Shown here: one piece after another, positions 27,098-36,373 of the stretch | Numbering within the stretch: position 1 is the stretch's first letter | Layout of the letters: each line of letters begins with the position of its first letter | Assembly: GCA_963798655.1 (NCBI GenBank) | Contig: CAWCUH010000016.1 | Location: 248,001-312,000, forward strand | Length of the DNA: 64,000 nt | Reading direction: 5' to 3' | Source of the DNA: CAVSMC01 sp963798655 | GTDB lineage: Bacteria > Pseudomonadota > Gammaproteobacteria > Burkholderiales > Casimicrobiaceae | The notes under the pieces: model-generated | Told to the model about the DNA's origin: nothing | Database searches by the model: none | The model's input: only the letters and a program-made list of their open reading frames with translations | Translations under genes and position numbers: made by a program

Positions 27098-27952
27098 TTA
27101 CAGCCCGGCCTTGGCGCGAAGGTCGCGGAAGTAGCTGTCGAGCACCTGGCCCTGCATCCGCTGTGCGAGCTGCGGCTTCACTTCGTCGAAGCTCGGCACC
27201 TTCGCGTCGCGGACGTCGTCGAGCTTGATCACATGCCAGCCGAACTGCGTCTGCACCGGCTGCGTCGTGAACTTGCCCTTCTCGAGCTTCACCATCGCCT
27301 CGGAAAACGGCTTCACGAAGTTGGCCGGCGCGTTCCAGTCGAGGTCGCCGCCCTTGTCCTTGCTGCCCGGATCCTTCGAGCGCGCCGCGAGCTTCTCGAA
27401 GCTCGCGCCTTTCTGCAGCTCGCCGATGATCTCCTTCGCGTCGTCTTCCTTCTCGACGAGGATGTGGCGCACCTTGTACTCCTTGTCGCCGATCTGCGCC
27501 TTGATCTGGTCATACTCCTTGCGCAGCGTCGCATCGGGCACCGGATTCTGCTTCATCCAGTCGGTGACGTACGCGCGCACGAGCGTCGTCTGCGCGGTGA
27601 GATCCATCTGCGCCTTGACGTCCGGATCCTTGTCCATGCCCTTTTTCTTCGCTTCGCGCACGAGCAGCTCGCGCGTGTTGAGCTCGTCGCGGATTGCGTT
27701 GCGCATTTCGGGTGAATCCGGCTGGCCCTGCGCGAGGCGCTCCTTCAGCATCGCGTCGAAGTACGACTTCGGGTAGAGATCCTTGCTGGACGTGGCCGGC
27801 GCCGCCACCTTCGCGGGCGCAGCGGGCTTCGCGGGCGCGGCGACCTTCGCGGGCGCCTTGTCCTTCGCCGCGGCGTCCTGCGCGAGCGCGGCCGACATCG
27901 GCAGCAGGGAGAGCGCCGCAATTGACAGCGCGATGAGGATGCGTTCGAACAT
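27098..27952 (-). CDS. Periplasmic parvulin-type peptidyl-prolyl cis-trans isomerase
   Basis: This 284-aa folding factor has a signal peptide (LSIAALSLLPMSAALAQ) and then an Ala/Lys/Pro-rich low-complexity linker with repeated PAKVAAPA units (about residues 28-55). An N-terminal helical chaperone region follows, then one parvulin domain (about 155-250) with KVRHILVEKEDDAKEIIGEL, DPGSKDKGGDLDWNAPANF and FGWHVIKLDDVRD. It resembles PpiC/PrsA-like secreted foldases of betaproteobacteria. The linker repeats probably vary in number among strains. Confidence 0.9.
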   Translation of the reverse strand: MFERILIALSIAALSLLPMSAALAQDAAAKDKAPAKVAAPAKPAAPAKVAAPATSSKDLYPKSYFDAMLKERLAQGQPDSPEMRNAIRDELNTRELLVREAKKKGMDKDPDVKAQMDLTAQTTLVRAYVTDWMKQNPVPDATLRKEYDQIKAQIGDKEYKVRHILVEKEDDAKEIIGELQKGASFEKLAARSKDPGSKDKGGDLDWNAPANFVKPFSEAMVKLEKGKFTTQPVQTQFGWHVIKLDDVRDAKVPSFDEVKPQLAQRMQGQVLDSYFRDLRAKAGL

Positions 27953-27965
27953 CGTGGGCTTTCCT

Positions 27966-28262
27966 TTAACGGTTGGTTGAAGTTGGGAATTCTTCCGGCG
28001 TCAACGCGCGGATCGACAGCGCGTGGATCGGATGGGGCACGAGGTCGGCGACTTCCTGCAGGACCCGCTGGTGCCGCGCGAGACGCGACAGCCCGGAAAA
28101 CGCTTCCGACACGATCAGCAGCGAAAAGTGCCCGCCGCCTGCCGCCGCGCCGGCGTGCCCGGCATGTTGCGCGCTGTCGTCGGTGATCTCGATCACCGCC
28201 GGCGCGAGCGGCGCGAGGCGCTCGCGCAGGGTATCGACGACGGCGCCGGCGTCGACCGTCAT
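27966..28262 (-). CDS. bolA: BolA family protein
   Basis: This 98-aa protein has the BolA fold: AVVDTLRERLAPLAPAVIEI, DDSAQHAGHAG, GHFSLLIVSEAFSGLSRLAR and VLQEVADLVPHPIHALSIRA. The His residues and the FxG loop are conserved. BolA proteins bind monothiol glutaredoxins with an Fe-S cluster and affect morphology and stress responses. It overlaps the end of yciB by 4 bases (ATGA) and precedes the parvulin gene by 13 bases, an arrangement seen in many betaproteobacteria. Confidence 0.92.
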   Translation of the reverse strand: MTVDAGAVVDTLRERLAPLAPAVIEITDDSAQHAGHAGAAAGGGHFSLLIVSEAFSGLSRLARHQRVLQEVADLVPHPIHALSIRALTPEEFPTSTNR

Positions 28263-28807
28263 CGCAGCGGCTCCTGGCGCACCGGCTCCTCCGGCAGATG
28301 GCGAGAAAGCCACAGGGCCTGGACCAGCGCGAACGCGACGAAGAGCCCGATGCCGCCCCACACCTTGAAATTCACCCACGTGTCGGTCGTGAAGTGGAAC
28401 GCGACGTACCAGTTGGCGATCGCCATGGCCGCGAAGAACGTGATCCATGCCCATGTGAGCCGCGCCCAGACCGCATCGGGCAGGACGATGCCCTTCATCA
28501 CGTGCGAAAGCAGATTGCGGCGCAACGCGAGGCCGGCTGCGAGGATCACGCCGAACATCGCGTAGAGCACGGTGGGCTTCCACTTGATGAACGTCTCATC
28601 CTGCAAGAGCAGCGTGGCGCCGCCGAACACCGCGATGATCGCGAGCGACAGCCAGTGCACGACGGCGACCTTGCCGCGCTTCCAGCGAAACCATGCGATC
28701 TGCGCGACCGACGCCACGATCGCGACAGCCGTCGCGACGTAAATCCCCTGCAGCTTGAACGCGACGAAGAAGAGGAGAAGCGGAAAATAGTCGGCGAAAA
28801 ATTGCAT
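28259..28807 (-). CDS. yciB: Inner membrane-spanning septation protein A
   Basis: This 182-aa integral membrane protein is of the YciB/IspZ family, with five or six hydrophobic helices. FADYFPLLLFFVAFKLQGIY, IKWKPTVLYAMFGVILA, FFAAMAIANWYVAF and NFKVWGGIGLFVAFAL are family signatures. It helps maintain cell envelope integrity and division in gammaproteobacteria; its biochemical activity is unclear. It is first in the yciB-bolA-parvulin operon. Confidence 0.93.
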   Translation of the reverse strand: MQFFADYFPLLLFFVAFKLQGIYVATAVAIVASVAQIAWFRWKRGKVAVVHWLSLAIIAVFGGATLLLQDETFIKWKPTVLYAMFGVILAAGLALRRNLLSHVMKGIVLPDAVWARLTWAWITFFAAMAIANWYVAFHFTTDTWVNFKVWGGIGLFVAFALVQALWLSRHLPEEPVRQEPLR

Positions 28808-28895
28808 CCGGCGCTAAAGCGGACGTAAACCCGCAATTATACCCGTTTTTGCGCATTCGCCGCATACCCGGTCGAGCGCAGCGGTCGACCGGCCG

Positions 28896-29474
28896 TCAGG
28901 CGTGCGCGACGTGAAGCCGGTCGTCGTGCAGTGGCGCGAGGCGTGACCAATCGAACGACGGCCCCGGATCGGTCTTGCGCCCCGGCGCGACGTCGCTGTG
29001 TCCGACGACGTCGGCGATCGGATAGCGGCGACGCAGCGCCTGGGCGAGCCGAATCAGCTTCGCATATTGGACCGGCTCGTAGCCGCTTTCGTCGGTGCCC
29101 TCGAGCTCGACGCCGATCGAGAAATCGTTGCATCGGTCGCGTCCGCGCCACGACGACGCGCCGGCGTGCCACGCGCGCTCGGCGCAGCGGACGAACTGGA
29201 CGAGCTCGCCATCCCGTCGGATCAGGAAGTGCGCGGACACGCAAAGGTCGGCGATCGTCGCGAAATACGGATGCAATGCAGCGTCGAGCCGGTTGGTGAA
29301 CAGCCGCTCGATCGCATCGCCGCCGAACGCGCCGGGCGGCAGCGAGATGCCGTGCACGACGAGCAACGTCACGCGCTCGTTGGACGGTCGCGCATCGCAA
29401 TTGGGCGACGCCACCCAGCGTGCGATGCTCGCACGGCCGCCGGCATCGATCACGAGCTTCGTGCGCGGTTTCAT
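28896..29474 (-). CDS. ampD: 1,6-anhydro-N-acetylmuramyl-L-alanine amidase
   Basis: This cytoplasmic zinc amidase in peptidoglycan recycling cleaves the stem peptide from anhydromuropeptides. In many bacteria its loss derepresses AmpC beta-lactamase. The 192-aa protein has zinc-ligand His in LLVVHGISLPPGAFGG, a middle His in SAHFLIRRDGE and the catalytic VVGHSDVAPGRKTDPGPSFD. FSIGVELEGTDESGYEPVQY is the AmpD core. It has no signal peptide. No ampR or ampC is in the window. Confidence 0.95.
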   Translation of the reverse strand: MKPRTKLVIDAGGRASIARWVASPNCDARPSNERVTLLVVHGISLPPGAFGGDAIERLFTNRLDAALHPYFATIADLCVSAHFLIRRDGELVQFVRCAERAWHAGASSWRGRDRCNDFSIGVELEGTDESGYEPVQYAKLIRLAQALRRRYPIADVVGHSDVAPGRKTDPGPSFDWSRLAPLHDDRLHVAHA

Positions 29475-29584
29475 GGGCGAGCGGGCCCGCGGAAGCCCGC
29501 TACGCTACTTGCAATGATGCGGCTGACAGACCTGCACGGCGAACGGCTCGCTCGAGCGGAGCGTCGAATCGATGCCACGGACCC

Positions 29585-30460
29585 TCAGTCCTCGGCCGAA
29601 AGTGCCGCCAGGTCCGCCTCGCACGCCGACTTTTCACCGGCCGCGATGCGCGCGTGGAACTGCATCGCCTTGTCGCGTGAAGCGGCGAAGGCCGCTCGGT
29701 CGCCTGCGCCGCGCTGCGCCAGCGCGAGTGCGCAGTACGCAAAGAACTGCTCGAACGGCGGCGCATCGTGCTGCGCGCACATGTCGATGCAGCGGTGCGC
29801 GCTCGCGATTGCGCCGGCGTGATCTGCGGCAAGCGACAGGCTTCGCGACAGCCGGTAATGGGCGCGCTCCGCCTCGAGCCAGGTGCCCGCGCGCTTCCAG
29901 TACGTGAGCGCGGCGCTCGCAGCGTTCACCATGCCGCGTGTCTGCTGCGCGCTGCGGTCGTGCTTCTGCTCGAGCGCAACGGCGAGATTGTTGCCCCCGA
30001 CAGCGAGCGCGCGCGCCGCGGGTGAATCGTCCGCGACGCCCTGCTCGGCGAGATCGAGCGCCGCACCGTACGTCGAGATGGCGTCGTCGAACCGGTCCTG
30101 ACCGGCGAATGCGCATGCGGCAGTCGCGAGCGAGGCGATGCGATCGTCGCGGCTGAGCCGGTCGAGCGCGCGCTTGTCGCCGCCGGCGTATCTCAACGTC
30201 GCCACGGCGCGCGCGACGGCCCGCGCACACGCGGGATTGTCGGCGCACGAGGTGAGCGCGCTCAACGATTGCAGCAGCTCGACGCCCTCGCTCCACCGCG
30301 CGAGATGCTCGCCGTACACGTGTGTCACGATGCGCACGTACGCCTGCACGTGCGCCGGCGAATCGATCAGGTGCACCGAGTCGGCCAGCCGGGACGCGAC
30401 GTCCTCCGCGTGCTCCGCGTGGTCGCTCCACGCCGACCCGATGACTTCGTCGAAATCCAT
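29585..30460 (-). CDS. Hypothetical protein with TPR-like helical repeats
   Basis: I do not recognise this 291-aa cytoplasmic protein. It is Ala/Arg-rich and predicted all-helical, with repeat-like stretches such as ATAACAFAGQDRFDDAISTY, LDLAEQGVADD and HRCIDMCAQHDAPPFEQFFA spaced as in tetratricopeptide solenoids. Nine cysteines are scattered. The start MDFDEVIGSAWSDHAE lies 8 bases after the pilR stop, so it is probably co-transcribed with pilSR and could be a partner protein. That link is only positional. Confidence 0.6.
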   Translation of the reverse strand: MDFDEVIGSAWSDHAEHAEDVASRLADSVHLIDSPAHVQAYVRIVTHVYGEHLARWSEGVELLQSLSALTSCADNPACARAVARAVATLRYAGGDKRALDRLSRDDRIASLATAACAFAGQDRFDDAISTYGAALDLAEQGVADDSPAARALAVGGNNLAVALEQKHDRSAQQTRGMVNAASAALTYWKRAGTWLEAERAHYRLSRSLSLAADHAGAIASAHRCIDMCAQHDAPPFEQFFAYCALALAQRGAGDRAAFAASRDKAMQFHARIAAGEKSACEADLAALSAED

Positions 30461-30468
30461 GGCGTGCG

Positions 30469-31809
30469 CTACTTGATGCCGAGCCGCTCCATCCGGTATC
30501 TCATTGCGCGAAACGTGATGCCGAGAAGCTTCGCCGCCGCCGTGCGGTTGAAGCGCGTCTTCTCGAGCGCCTCGTTGATCGCCTGCCGCTCGACGCGATC
30601 CAGATAATCCTGCAGCGGCCACTTGTCGCCGACGCTCACCGGGCCGCCGTCGGCCTCGTCGGGCGCCGGGGTAAGCGCGAGATCGTCGGCGGTGATCTTC
30701 TGCGGGTCGGCGGCGAGCGACAGCCCGCGCTCGAGGATGTTTTCGAGCTCGCGCACGTTACCCGGGAACGGATAGCGCTCCAGCGCGACGACGGCGTCCG
30801 CGTCGAGCTTCGCCGGCGTGCCGCGCGAGAGCTTCGCGAGGATCGCATTTGCGATCAGCGGAATGTCCTCGCGCATCTCGCGCAGGCTCGGCATCGCGAG
30901 CTCGATCACGTGCAGCCGGTAGTACAGGTCCTGCCGGAACTCGCCCGACTCGACCAGAGCCGCGAGCTTCTTGTGCGTCGCGCTGATGAGCCGCACGTCG
31001 ACCGGCTCCTCCTGTGTCGAGCCGACCTTGCGCACCTTCTTTTCCTGGATCGCGCGCAGCAGCTTCACCTGCATCGCGAGCGGCAGGTCGGCGACCTCGT
31101 CGAGGAACAGCGTGCCGCCGTTCGCCGCCTGGAAGAAGCCGTCGCGATCGGCCTCGGCGCCGGTGAACGAGCCCTTGCGGTAGCCGAAGAACTCGCTCTC
31201 CATCAGGTTCTCGGGAATGGCGCCGCAGTTCACCGCGATGAACGGCAGCTCCGTGCGCGGCGACTGCGCGTGGATCAATCGTGCGGCGAGCTCCTTGCCG
31301 CTGCCCGACTCGCCGTTGATGAACACCGGCGCCTGGCTGCGCGCAAGACGGTCGATCAGCGAGCGTACGTGGTCCATTGCCGGCGATTCGCCGAGGAGGT
31401 GATAGCCGCTCGTCGCCGGTGTCTTGTCGGGTACCTTGAGCGCCTGCTTGACCAGCGCGCGCAGCTGCTCGAGCGCGACCGGCTTCGCGAGGTAGTCGAA
31501 GGCACCCGCCTTCAGCGCGGCGACCGCGTTCTCGGCGCTGCCGAACGCGGTGATCACGGCGACCGGGACGTCGAGTGCCTTTTGATTGATGTGCTCGACG
31601 ACGCGCAGGCCTTCGCCGTCGGGCAGCCGCATGTCGGTGAGGCAGAGATCGAACGGCTCCTTGTCGAGCAGCCGGATCGCCTCTGCGACCGTCTCCGCGC
31701 GCGACGTGTCAAGCCCCATCCGCGACAGCGTGAGCTCGAGCAGCTCGAGCAGGTCGGGCTCGTCGTCGATGACGAGCACCTTCGGTTGGCCTCGCGTTCT
31801 GCGGCTCAT
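30469..31809 (-). CDS. pilR: Sigma-54-dependent response regulator PilR
   Basis: This 446-aa protein is an NtrC-family activator. The receiver (residues 1-125) has acceptor Asp in LCLTDMRLPDGEGL and Lys in YLAKPVA. The AAA+ domain (about 140-370) has Walker A INGESGSGKELAAR, the sigma-54 contact loop GSFTGAEADRDG, and GTLFLDEVADLPL. The C-terminal Fis-type helix-turn-helix is NRTAAAKLLGITFRAMRYRM. Pairing with PilS upstream indicates control of type IV pilin transcription in response to membrane signals. No pilin genes lie nearby. Confidence 0.94.
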   Translation of the reverse strand: MSRRTRGQPKVLVIDDEPDLLELLELTLSRMGLDTSRAETVAEAIRLLDKEPFDLCLTDMRLPDGEGLRVVEHINQKALDVPVAVITAFGSAENAVAALKAGAFDYLAKPVALEQLRALVKQALKVPDKTPATSGYHLLGESPAMDHVRSLIDRLARSQAPVFINGESGSGKELAARLIHAQSPRTELPFIAVNCGAIPENLMESEFFGYRKGSFTGAEADRDGFFQAANGGTLFLDEVADLPLAMQVKLLRAIQEKKVRKVGSTQEEPVDVRLISATHKKLAALVESGEFRQDLYYRLHVIELAMPSLREMREDIPLIANAILAKLSRGTPAKLDADAVVALERYPFPGNVRELENILERGLSLAADPQKITADDLALTPAPDEADGGPVSVGDKWPLQDYLDRVERQAINEALEKTRFNRTAAAKLLGITFRAMRYRMERLGIK

Positions 31810-31834
31810 GCGTCGTTGCTCCCCGGATTTGGCT

Positions 31835-33463
31835 TCACAGGGCGGGGTTGACCGCCCGTTTCAACGTTATTCGAAAGTGCGCGCCGGGCGACTTCGGCAG
31901 AAGCTCGAGCGCAGCGCCGTTGGCGTCGGCGAGCTCGCGCGCGATGTACAGGCCGAGGCCGGTGCCCCCGGGGCGTGTCGTAAAGAACGGCTCGAAGATC
32001 TGCCCTCGAAGTTCCGCCGGGATGCCCGAACCGTCGTCGTCTATCTCGCAGATTACCGCGTCGCCCATGTATCCCGGCCGCGCGCCGACGCGAATGCTCC
32101 CTTCCTTCTTCTGGCAATGCTGCCACGCATTGCGCACCAGGTTCCAGATGATCTGGTTCAGGTGACCGCGATCGAACACGACGTGCTGATCGTCCGGAAT
32201 GCTCATGATGACGCCGCCGGGCGGCACGTTCTCGGCCTGCACGATTTCATCGACGAGCGAGTGCATGAAGTCGGCGAGCGCGATCACCTCCGGCTGCTGG
32301 CGGTCGCGGCGATTGAGCTGCAGCACCTCGCCGACGATGCGGTCGATGCGCTTCGCGTTGTTGCGGATCATCGTCAGCAGCCGGGCGCCTTCGGGCGCCA
32401 CGACCCGATCTTCCTCGAGCAGCTGTGCCGCCTGATTGATCGCCGACAATGGATTGCGCACCTCGTGCGCGATCGACGCCGTGAGCCGGCCCATCGCGGC
32501 GAGCTTCATCTGCTGCGCTTCCGACTGCGCGCGGCCGAGGTCCTCCAGATAGATCAGCGTGCCGCCGTTCAGCCCCGAGCCGATCCGCACGAGCCGCACG
32601 CGCAGCAGCCGCTGCGTCGTCTCGACCTTGAACGGCGGCAGCGGTTCGGCGAAGTCCTCCTGCCAGCGCCGCCAGTAGTCGTGCAGCGTCGAGCTGAACT
32701 CGGCGAGGCGCATGCCGCCGCGCATCCGACCGAAGCCGCCGAGAAGCCGCGTGACCTGCGCGTTGTGGCCGCGCACGACGCCGTTCAGGTCGACGACGAG
32801 CACGCCGTCCTGCATGTCCTGGATGATCAGCCGATTGACCTGCTCGAGGTTCGCGACGTCGATGCCGCGTTGCGCGGCGAGATCCTCCGACGCCTTCGTG
32901 TAGCGGCCGAGCGCGACGGCGACACCCACGGTGGCGAAATAGCCGAAGCCGATCAGGCCGGTCTGGAACGGCTGCGACCCGGCGATCTGTCCTTCGAACG
33001 CGCGCATGAGGTCGAGCCCGAGAAGCACGACGCTTGCAAGCGCGGCATGGAAGAACGCGGTGCGCGTTCGCAGCAGCCAGCCACTCGCGGCGAGCTGCGG
33101 GAACAGCAGGATCGGCAGCGGTCCGCCGCTGCCGCCGCCGGCGACCATCACCATGCCGATGAAGAAGACGTCGCCGCCGACGAGCGCCGATACGACGACC
33201 GGAAGCGGCAGCGGCAGCGGATCGCGCTGGATCCACCAGAACGCGAACAGCCCGAACAGGAAGTACAGGCCCGAGGCCGTGACGAATGCGTTCGGCGCGG
33301 CGATCGAGATCACGCGCAGGTCGAGCAGGAGACCGATGCCGAACAGCACCGCCGCGCAGATCGCGCGATACAAGCCGATGATCCACAGGATCCGCCGGCT
33401 CGAGTCGTTCACCGTCATCGCGAGCGGCGGCTCGAAGGGTGGCAGTGCGGGCTCGGACTGCAT
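31835..33463 (-). CDS. pilS: Sensor histidine kinase PilS
   Basis: This 542-aa membrane kinase is the partner of PilR. It has six hydrophobic helices in residues 25-190 and a PAS-like domain (about 205-320, VNRLIIQDMQDGVLVVDLNG). HisKA has the acceptor in ASIAHEVRNPLSAINQAAQL. The ATPase domain has IIWNLVRNAWQH, DDDGSGIPAELRGQIFEPFF and GGTGLGLYIARELADANG. It lies 25 bases before pilR and follows the PP0621-family gene, the usual order in betaproteobacteria. Confidence 0.93.
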   Translation of the reverse strand: MQSEPALPPFEPPLAMTVNDSSRRILWIIGLYRAICAAVLFGIGLLLDLRVISIAAPNAFVTASGLYFLFGLFAFWWIQRDPLPLPLPVVVSALVGGDVFFIGMVMVAGGGSGGPLPILLFPQLAASGWLLRTRTAFFHAALASVVLLGLDLMRAFEGQIAGSQPFQTGLIGFGYFATVGVAVALGRYTKASEDLAAQRGIDVANLEQVNRLIIQDMQDGVLVVDLNGVVRGHNAQVTRLLGGFGRMRGGMRLAEFSSTLHDYWRRWQEDFAEPLPPFKVETTQRLLRVRLVRIGSGLNGGTLIYLEDLGRAQSEAQQMKLAAMGRLTASIAHEVRNPLSAINQAAQLLEEDRVVAPEGARLLTMIRNNAKRIDRIVGEVLQLNRRDRQQPEVIALADFMHSLVDEIVQAENVPPGGVIMSIPDDQHVVFDRGHLNQIIWNLVRNAWQHCQKKEGSIRVGARPGYMGDAVICEIDDDGSGIPAELRGQIFEPFFTTRPGGTGLGLYIARELADANGAALELLPKSPGAHFRITLKRAVNPAL

Positions 33464-33494
33464 GGCCGGTTATCGCAAAAAGTCGCGCGCTCCG

Positions 33495-33737
33495 TCAACC
33501 GCGCCGCGCGCAGGCGGGATCGCTGCAGACGTACCCGGCGCTCACGGCGGTTGCTTCCGCCTTCGGCAGGAAGACGCCGCACCGGGTGCAGCGGACCATC
33601 GGTGCCGTTTCATTGGCCTTGCCCCGCGTCGACTCGCGCGCCGCATCGGCGCGTCCCTTCGCCTTCGCCGCGTTGTACAGGCGCAGCACGAAAAGCACCG
33701 CGAACACGACCACGATCCAGAAGATGATCTTGCCCAT
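33495..33737 (-). CDS. PP0621 family protein (small membrane protein with zinc-ribbon-like cysteines)
   Basis: This 80-aa protein has one N-terminal transmembrane helix (IIFWIVVVFAVLFVLRLYNA) and a C-terminal four-cysteine motif (MVRCTRCGVFLP, YVCSDPACARRG) that could bind a metal. It matches the PP0621 family, commonly encoded just upstream of pilS. Its function is unknown. Confidence 0.8.
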   Translation of the reverse strand: MGKIIFWIVVVFAVLFVLRLYNAAKAKGRADAARESTRGKANETAPMVRCTRCGVFLPKAEATAVSAGYVCSDPACARRG

Positions 33738-33739
33738 CG

Positions 33740-35155
33740 CTACAGGACCTTGCCGGGGTTCATCAGCCCGCGCGGATCGAGCGCGCGCTTCACCGCGCGC
33801 ATGACGTCGAGCTCCACTTCGCTCTTGTAGCGGACGAGCTCGTCACGCTTGAGCTGACCTATGCCATGCTCGGCGCTGATCGTGCCGGCGCGCGCCATGA
33901 CGAGATCGTGCACGATCCGGTTCGCGCGCGGCGCGTGCGCGATGAACGCTTCGGCGGCCACTCCTTCGGGCGCCGACAGGTTGTAGTGCAGGTTGCCGTC
34001 GCCGAGGTGGCCGAACACGACGAAGCGCACGCCGGGCCACGCCGCGGACAGCGTCGCTTGCGCCGCGTCGAGATACTCGGGGATCGCCGACACCGGCAGC
34101 GCGATGTCGTGCTTGATGTTGAGGCCCTCCATCTTCTGCGCGTCGGAAATGCTCTCGCGCAGCGCCCACATCGCTGCTGCCTGCTCGCCGCTTTGCGCGA
34201 CGGCGGCGTCGCGCGCGATGCCGGCCTCGAGTGCGTCCGCGAGTGCGTGCTCGAGCTGTCCGGCAAGCGGCGAATCGTCGGCGGCATCGTCCGCCTGCAC
34301 CAGCGCGTACCACGGGTGACCGGGCAGCGGGTTGCGCAGCTTGTCGAAATGGCGCAGCACGAACGCTAGGGCGACATCGGAGATGAGCTCGAAGCCGGTC
34401 AGCCGATCGGACAGCGCCTGTCGCAACGCCCGCAGCAGCGCGACGGCGTCGGCCGGCGAAGCGACCGCGACCCACGCCGTGGCGCGGGCGCGCGGCGCGG
34501 GAAAGAGCTTGAGCACCGCCGCAGTGACGATGCCGAGCGTGCCTTCTGCGCCGACGAACAGATGCTTGAGGTCGTAGCCGGTGTTGTCCTTGCGCAACCC
34601 GCGGAGCGCGTCGAGCACACGGCCGTCGGCGAGCACGACCTCGAGGCCGAGGACGAGCTCGCGTGCGTTGCCGAAGCGCAGCACGGCGATGCCGCCTGCG
34701 TTGGTGGACAGGTTGCCGCCGATCGTTGCAGTGCCTTCGGCGGCGAGCGACAGCGGAAACTGCATGCCGGCCGCCGCGGCGGCATCCTGCACGGCGGCAA
34801 GCGGCAGGCCGGCTTCGACGGTGATGGTCGCGTTCTCGACGTCGACTGCGCGCACGCGGCGCATCCGCACTAGCGACACGACGATCGCCTCACCGCTCGC
34901 ACCCGGCGTCGCGCCGCCGCACATGCTGGTGTTGCCGCCCTGCGGCACGATCGGTACCGATGCGTCGGCGCACGCGCGCACGACCGCGGCGACCTCGGCG
35001 GTCGTGCCCGGGCGAACGACCGCGCGCGCGCGACCGTGGTAGCGTCCGCGCCAGTCGGTGAGGAACGGTTCGGTGTCGGCAGCGGCGGTGAGCACGTTGG
35101 AAGCGCCGACGGCGTCGACGAGCCGGCGCTCGAAAGTTGCAGGATCCGCCGTCAT
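33740..35155 (-). CDS. FAD-binding oxidoreductase, GlcD/D-2-hydroxyacid dehydrogenase family
   Basis: This 471-aa flavoprotein has an N-terminal FAD_binding_4 domain (IVPQGGNTSMCGGATPG, SLAAEGTATIGGNLSTNAGG, FGNARELVLGLEVVLADGR). Its C-terminal FAD-oxidase domain ends GTISAEHGIGQLKRDELVRY and MNPGKVL. This architecture fits D-lactate or D-2-hydroxyglutarate dehydrogenases feeding electrons to the respiratory chain. The substrate cannot be decided from sequence. The start MTADPATFERRLV matches the family; the longer frame does not. It ends 2 bases before the PP0621-family gene. Confidence 0.9.
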   Translation of the reverse strand: MTADPATFERRLVDAVGASNVLTAAADTEPFLTDWRGRYHGRARAVVRPGTTAEVAAVVRACADASVPIVPQGGNTSMCGGATPGASGEAIVVSLVRMRRVRAVDVENATITVEAGLPLAAVQDAAAAAGMQFPLSLAAEGTATIGGNLSTNAGGIAVLRFGNARELVLGLEVVLADGRVLDALRGLRKDNTGYDLKHLFVGAEGTLGIVTAAVLKLFPAPRARATAWVAVASPADAVALLRALRQALSDRLTGFELISDVALAFVLRHFDKLRNPLPGHPWYALVQADDAADDSPLAGQLEHALADALEAGIARDAAVAQSGEQAAAMWALRESISDAQKMEGLNIKHDIALPVSAIPEYLDAAQATLSAAWPGVRFVVFGHLGDGNLHYNLSAPEGVAAEAFIAHAPRANRIVHDLVMARAGTISAEHGIGQLKRDELVRYKSEVELDVMRAVKRALDPRGLMNPGKVL

Positions 35156-35229
35156 GGACGACGATAATAGCGGAAATCCCTGTGCCCGCCGCACGGCGGT
35201 GCACGCTGCCGAGGCATCGCGAACGTCAC

Positions 35230-35631
35230 ATGACAAAGCCCGCCGCCGACCCGCCGCCGTCAACACCTTTTGCAATCAGCCCGCAGGAAGCAATGGACTT
35301 CTTGCAGCGCATGTGGAATCCGTTCGGCGTGCCGATGCCGGGATTCGGCGCTGCCGCGCCGACACCCGCGGGGCCACCATCGGCCGATCCGGCCACGGCG
35401 CAGGCGGCAAGCGGATTGGCGTATCCCAGTCCGGCGTCGATGTTCATGTCGCTCGATCCCGCGGATGTCGAGCGCAAGATCGGCGAGCTCAGGATCATCG
35501 AGAACTGGCTCGCGATGAGCCTGAACCTGATGCAGATGAGCATCAAGACGCTCGAGCTGCAGAAGGCGTCGCTCGAGGCGCTGCGCGGCAACGCGCCGCC
35601 GAAGCCCGAGCCCGGCCGCAAGCGGGGGTGA
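35230..35631 (+). CDS. phaM: PhaM-family polyhydroxyalkanoate granule regulatory protein
   Basis: This 133-aa protein has a Pro/Ala-rich N-terminal half and a conserved helical C-terminal motif, LDPADVERKIGELRIIENWL then MNLNLMQM-type residues (NLMQMSIKTLELQKASLEAL). It ends with a basic tail KPEPGRKRG. That pattern is typical of PhaM, which activates PHA synthase and links granules to the nucleoid via its Lys/Arg-rich tail. No pha genes are nearby. The start at MTKPAADPPP is judged from composition; the ribosome site is weak. It is divergent from the FAD oxidoreductase gene. Confidence 0.8.
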   Translation: MTKPAADPPPSTPFAISPQEAMDFLQRMWNPFGVPMPGFGAAAPTPAGPPSADPATAQAASGLAYPSPASMFMSLDPADVERKIGELRIIENWLAMSLNLMQMSIKTLELQKASLEALRGNAPPKPEPGRKRG

Positions 35632-35709
35632 TCGGCGCTCGTCTTTCCGGTGTTGCGCGGCATGACGGCCCCGCTTGCTTCTCAACTTGGCGCAACGAAA
35701 GGTCGTACG

Positions 35710-36363
35710 ATGAGTTTAATTCTGTACTACGGCTCCGGATCTCCGTGGGCATGGCGCGTACAGCTCGCGCTGGAACAGAAAGCATTGCCTTACCAGCGGA
35801 ACGTGCTGTCGTTCTCCGCCGGCGATACGCGAAAGCCCGAGTTCGTCGCGTTGAATCCGCGTCACCGTGTGCCGGTCCTGGTCGACGGCGACTTCGTGCT
35901 CTACGAATCGAACGCGATCGTCGAGTATGTCGACGAGGCCTATCCGGGCCGCGGTGCACCGCTCTTTCCCGGCGACGCGCGCACGCGCGCGCTCGTGCGC
36001 CGGCTGGTCATGGAAACGGACAGCTACTTCGGGCCAGTGGTCGACAAGCTCGTCGATCATGCGTTCTACGACAAACCGGAAGAGCAGGATTCCGACGCGC
36101 TGCCGAAGATCCGCGATGCGCTCGTCGACGAGCTCGGCATGTTTGCGCGCTCGATGAAAGGCGACTACCTCGCCGGTCCGCTGTCGGCGGCCGACTTCGC
36201 GTTCTATCCGCTGGTCGCGTTCATCAAGCGCGTCGAGGTCAAGAAGCTGGCCGATCTAGGCGCCGATGCGATGCTCCCGGCGCCGATCGCCGCATGGAAG
36301 CGTCGCATCGAAGCGTTGCCGTTCCTCGACAAGACGATTCCGCCGCACTGGACAACGAGCTGA
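35710..36363 (+). CDS. Glutathione S-transferase family protein
   Basis: This 217-aa enzyme has an N-terminal thioredoxin-like domain (LILYYGSGSPWAWRVQLALE, HRVPVLVDGDFVLYESNAIV) and a C-terminal helical domain (YLAGPLSAADFAFYPLVAFI). The Ser in YGSGSPW is the likely catalytic residue. The conserved Glu-Ser of YESNAIVEYVDE contacts the glutathione gamma-Glu. The substrate is unknown. The PEBP gene follows 10 bases after its stop, suggesting an operon. Confidence 0.9.
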   Translation: MSLILYYGSGSPWAWRVQLALEQKALPYQRNVLSFSAGDTRKPEFVALNPRHRVPVLVDGDFVLYESNAIVEYVDEAYPGRGAPLFPGDARTRALVRRLVMETDSYFGPVVDKLVDHAFYDKPEEQDSDALPKIRDALVDELGMFARSMKGDYLAGPLSAADFAFYPLVAFIKRVEVKKLADLGADAMLPAPIAAWKRRIEALPFLDKTIPPHWTTS

Positions 36364-36373
36364 GGCACACACG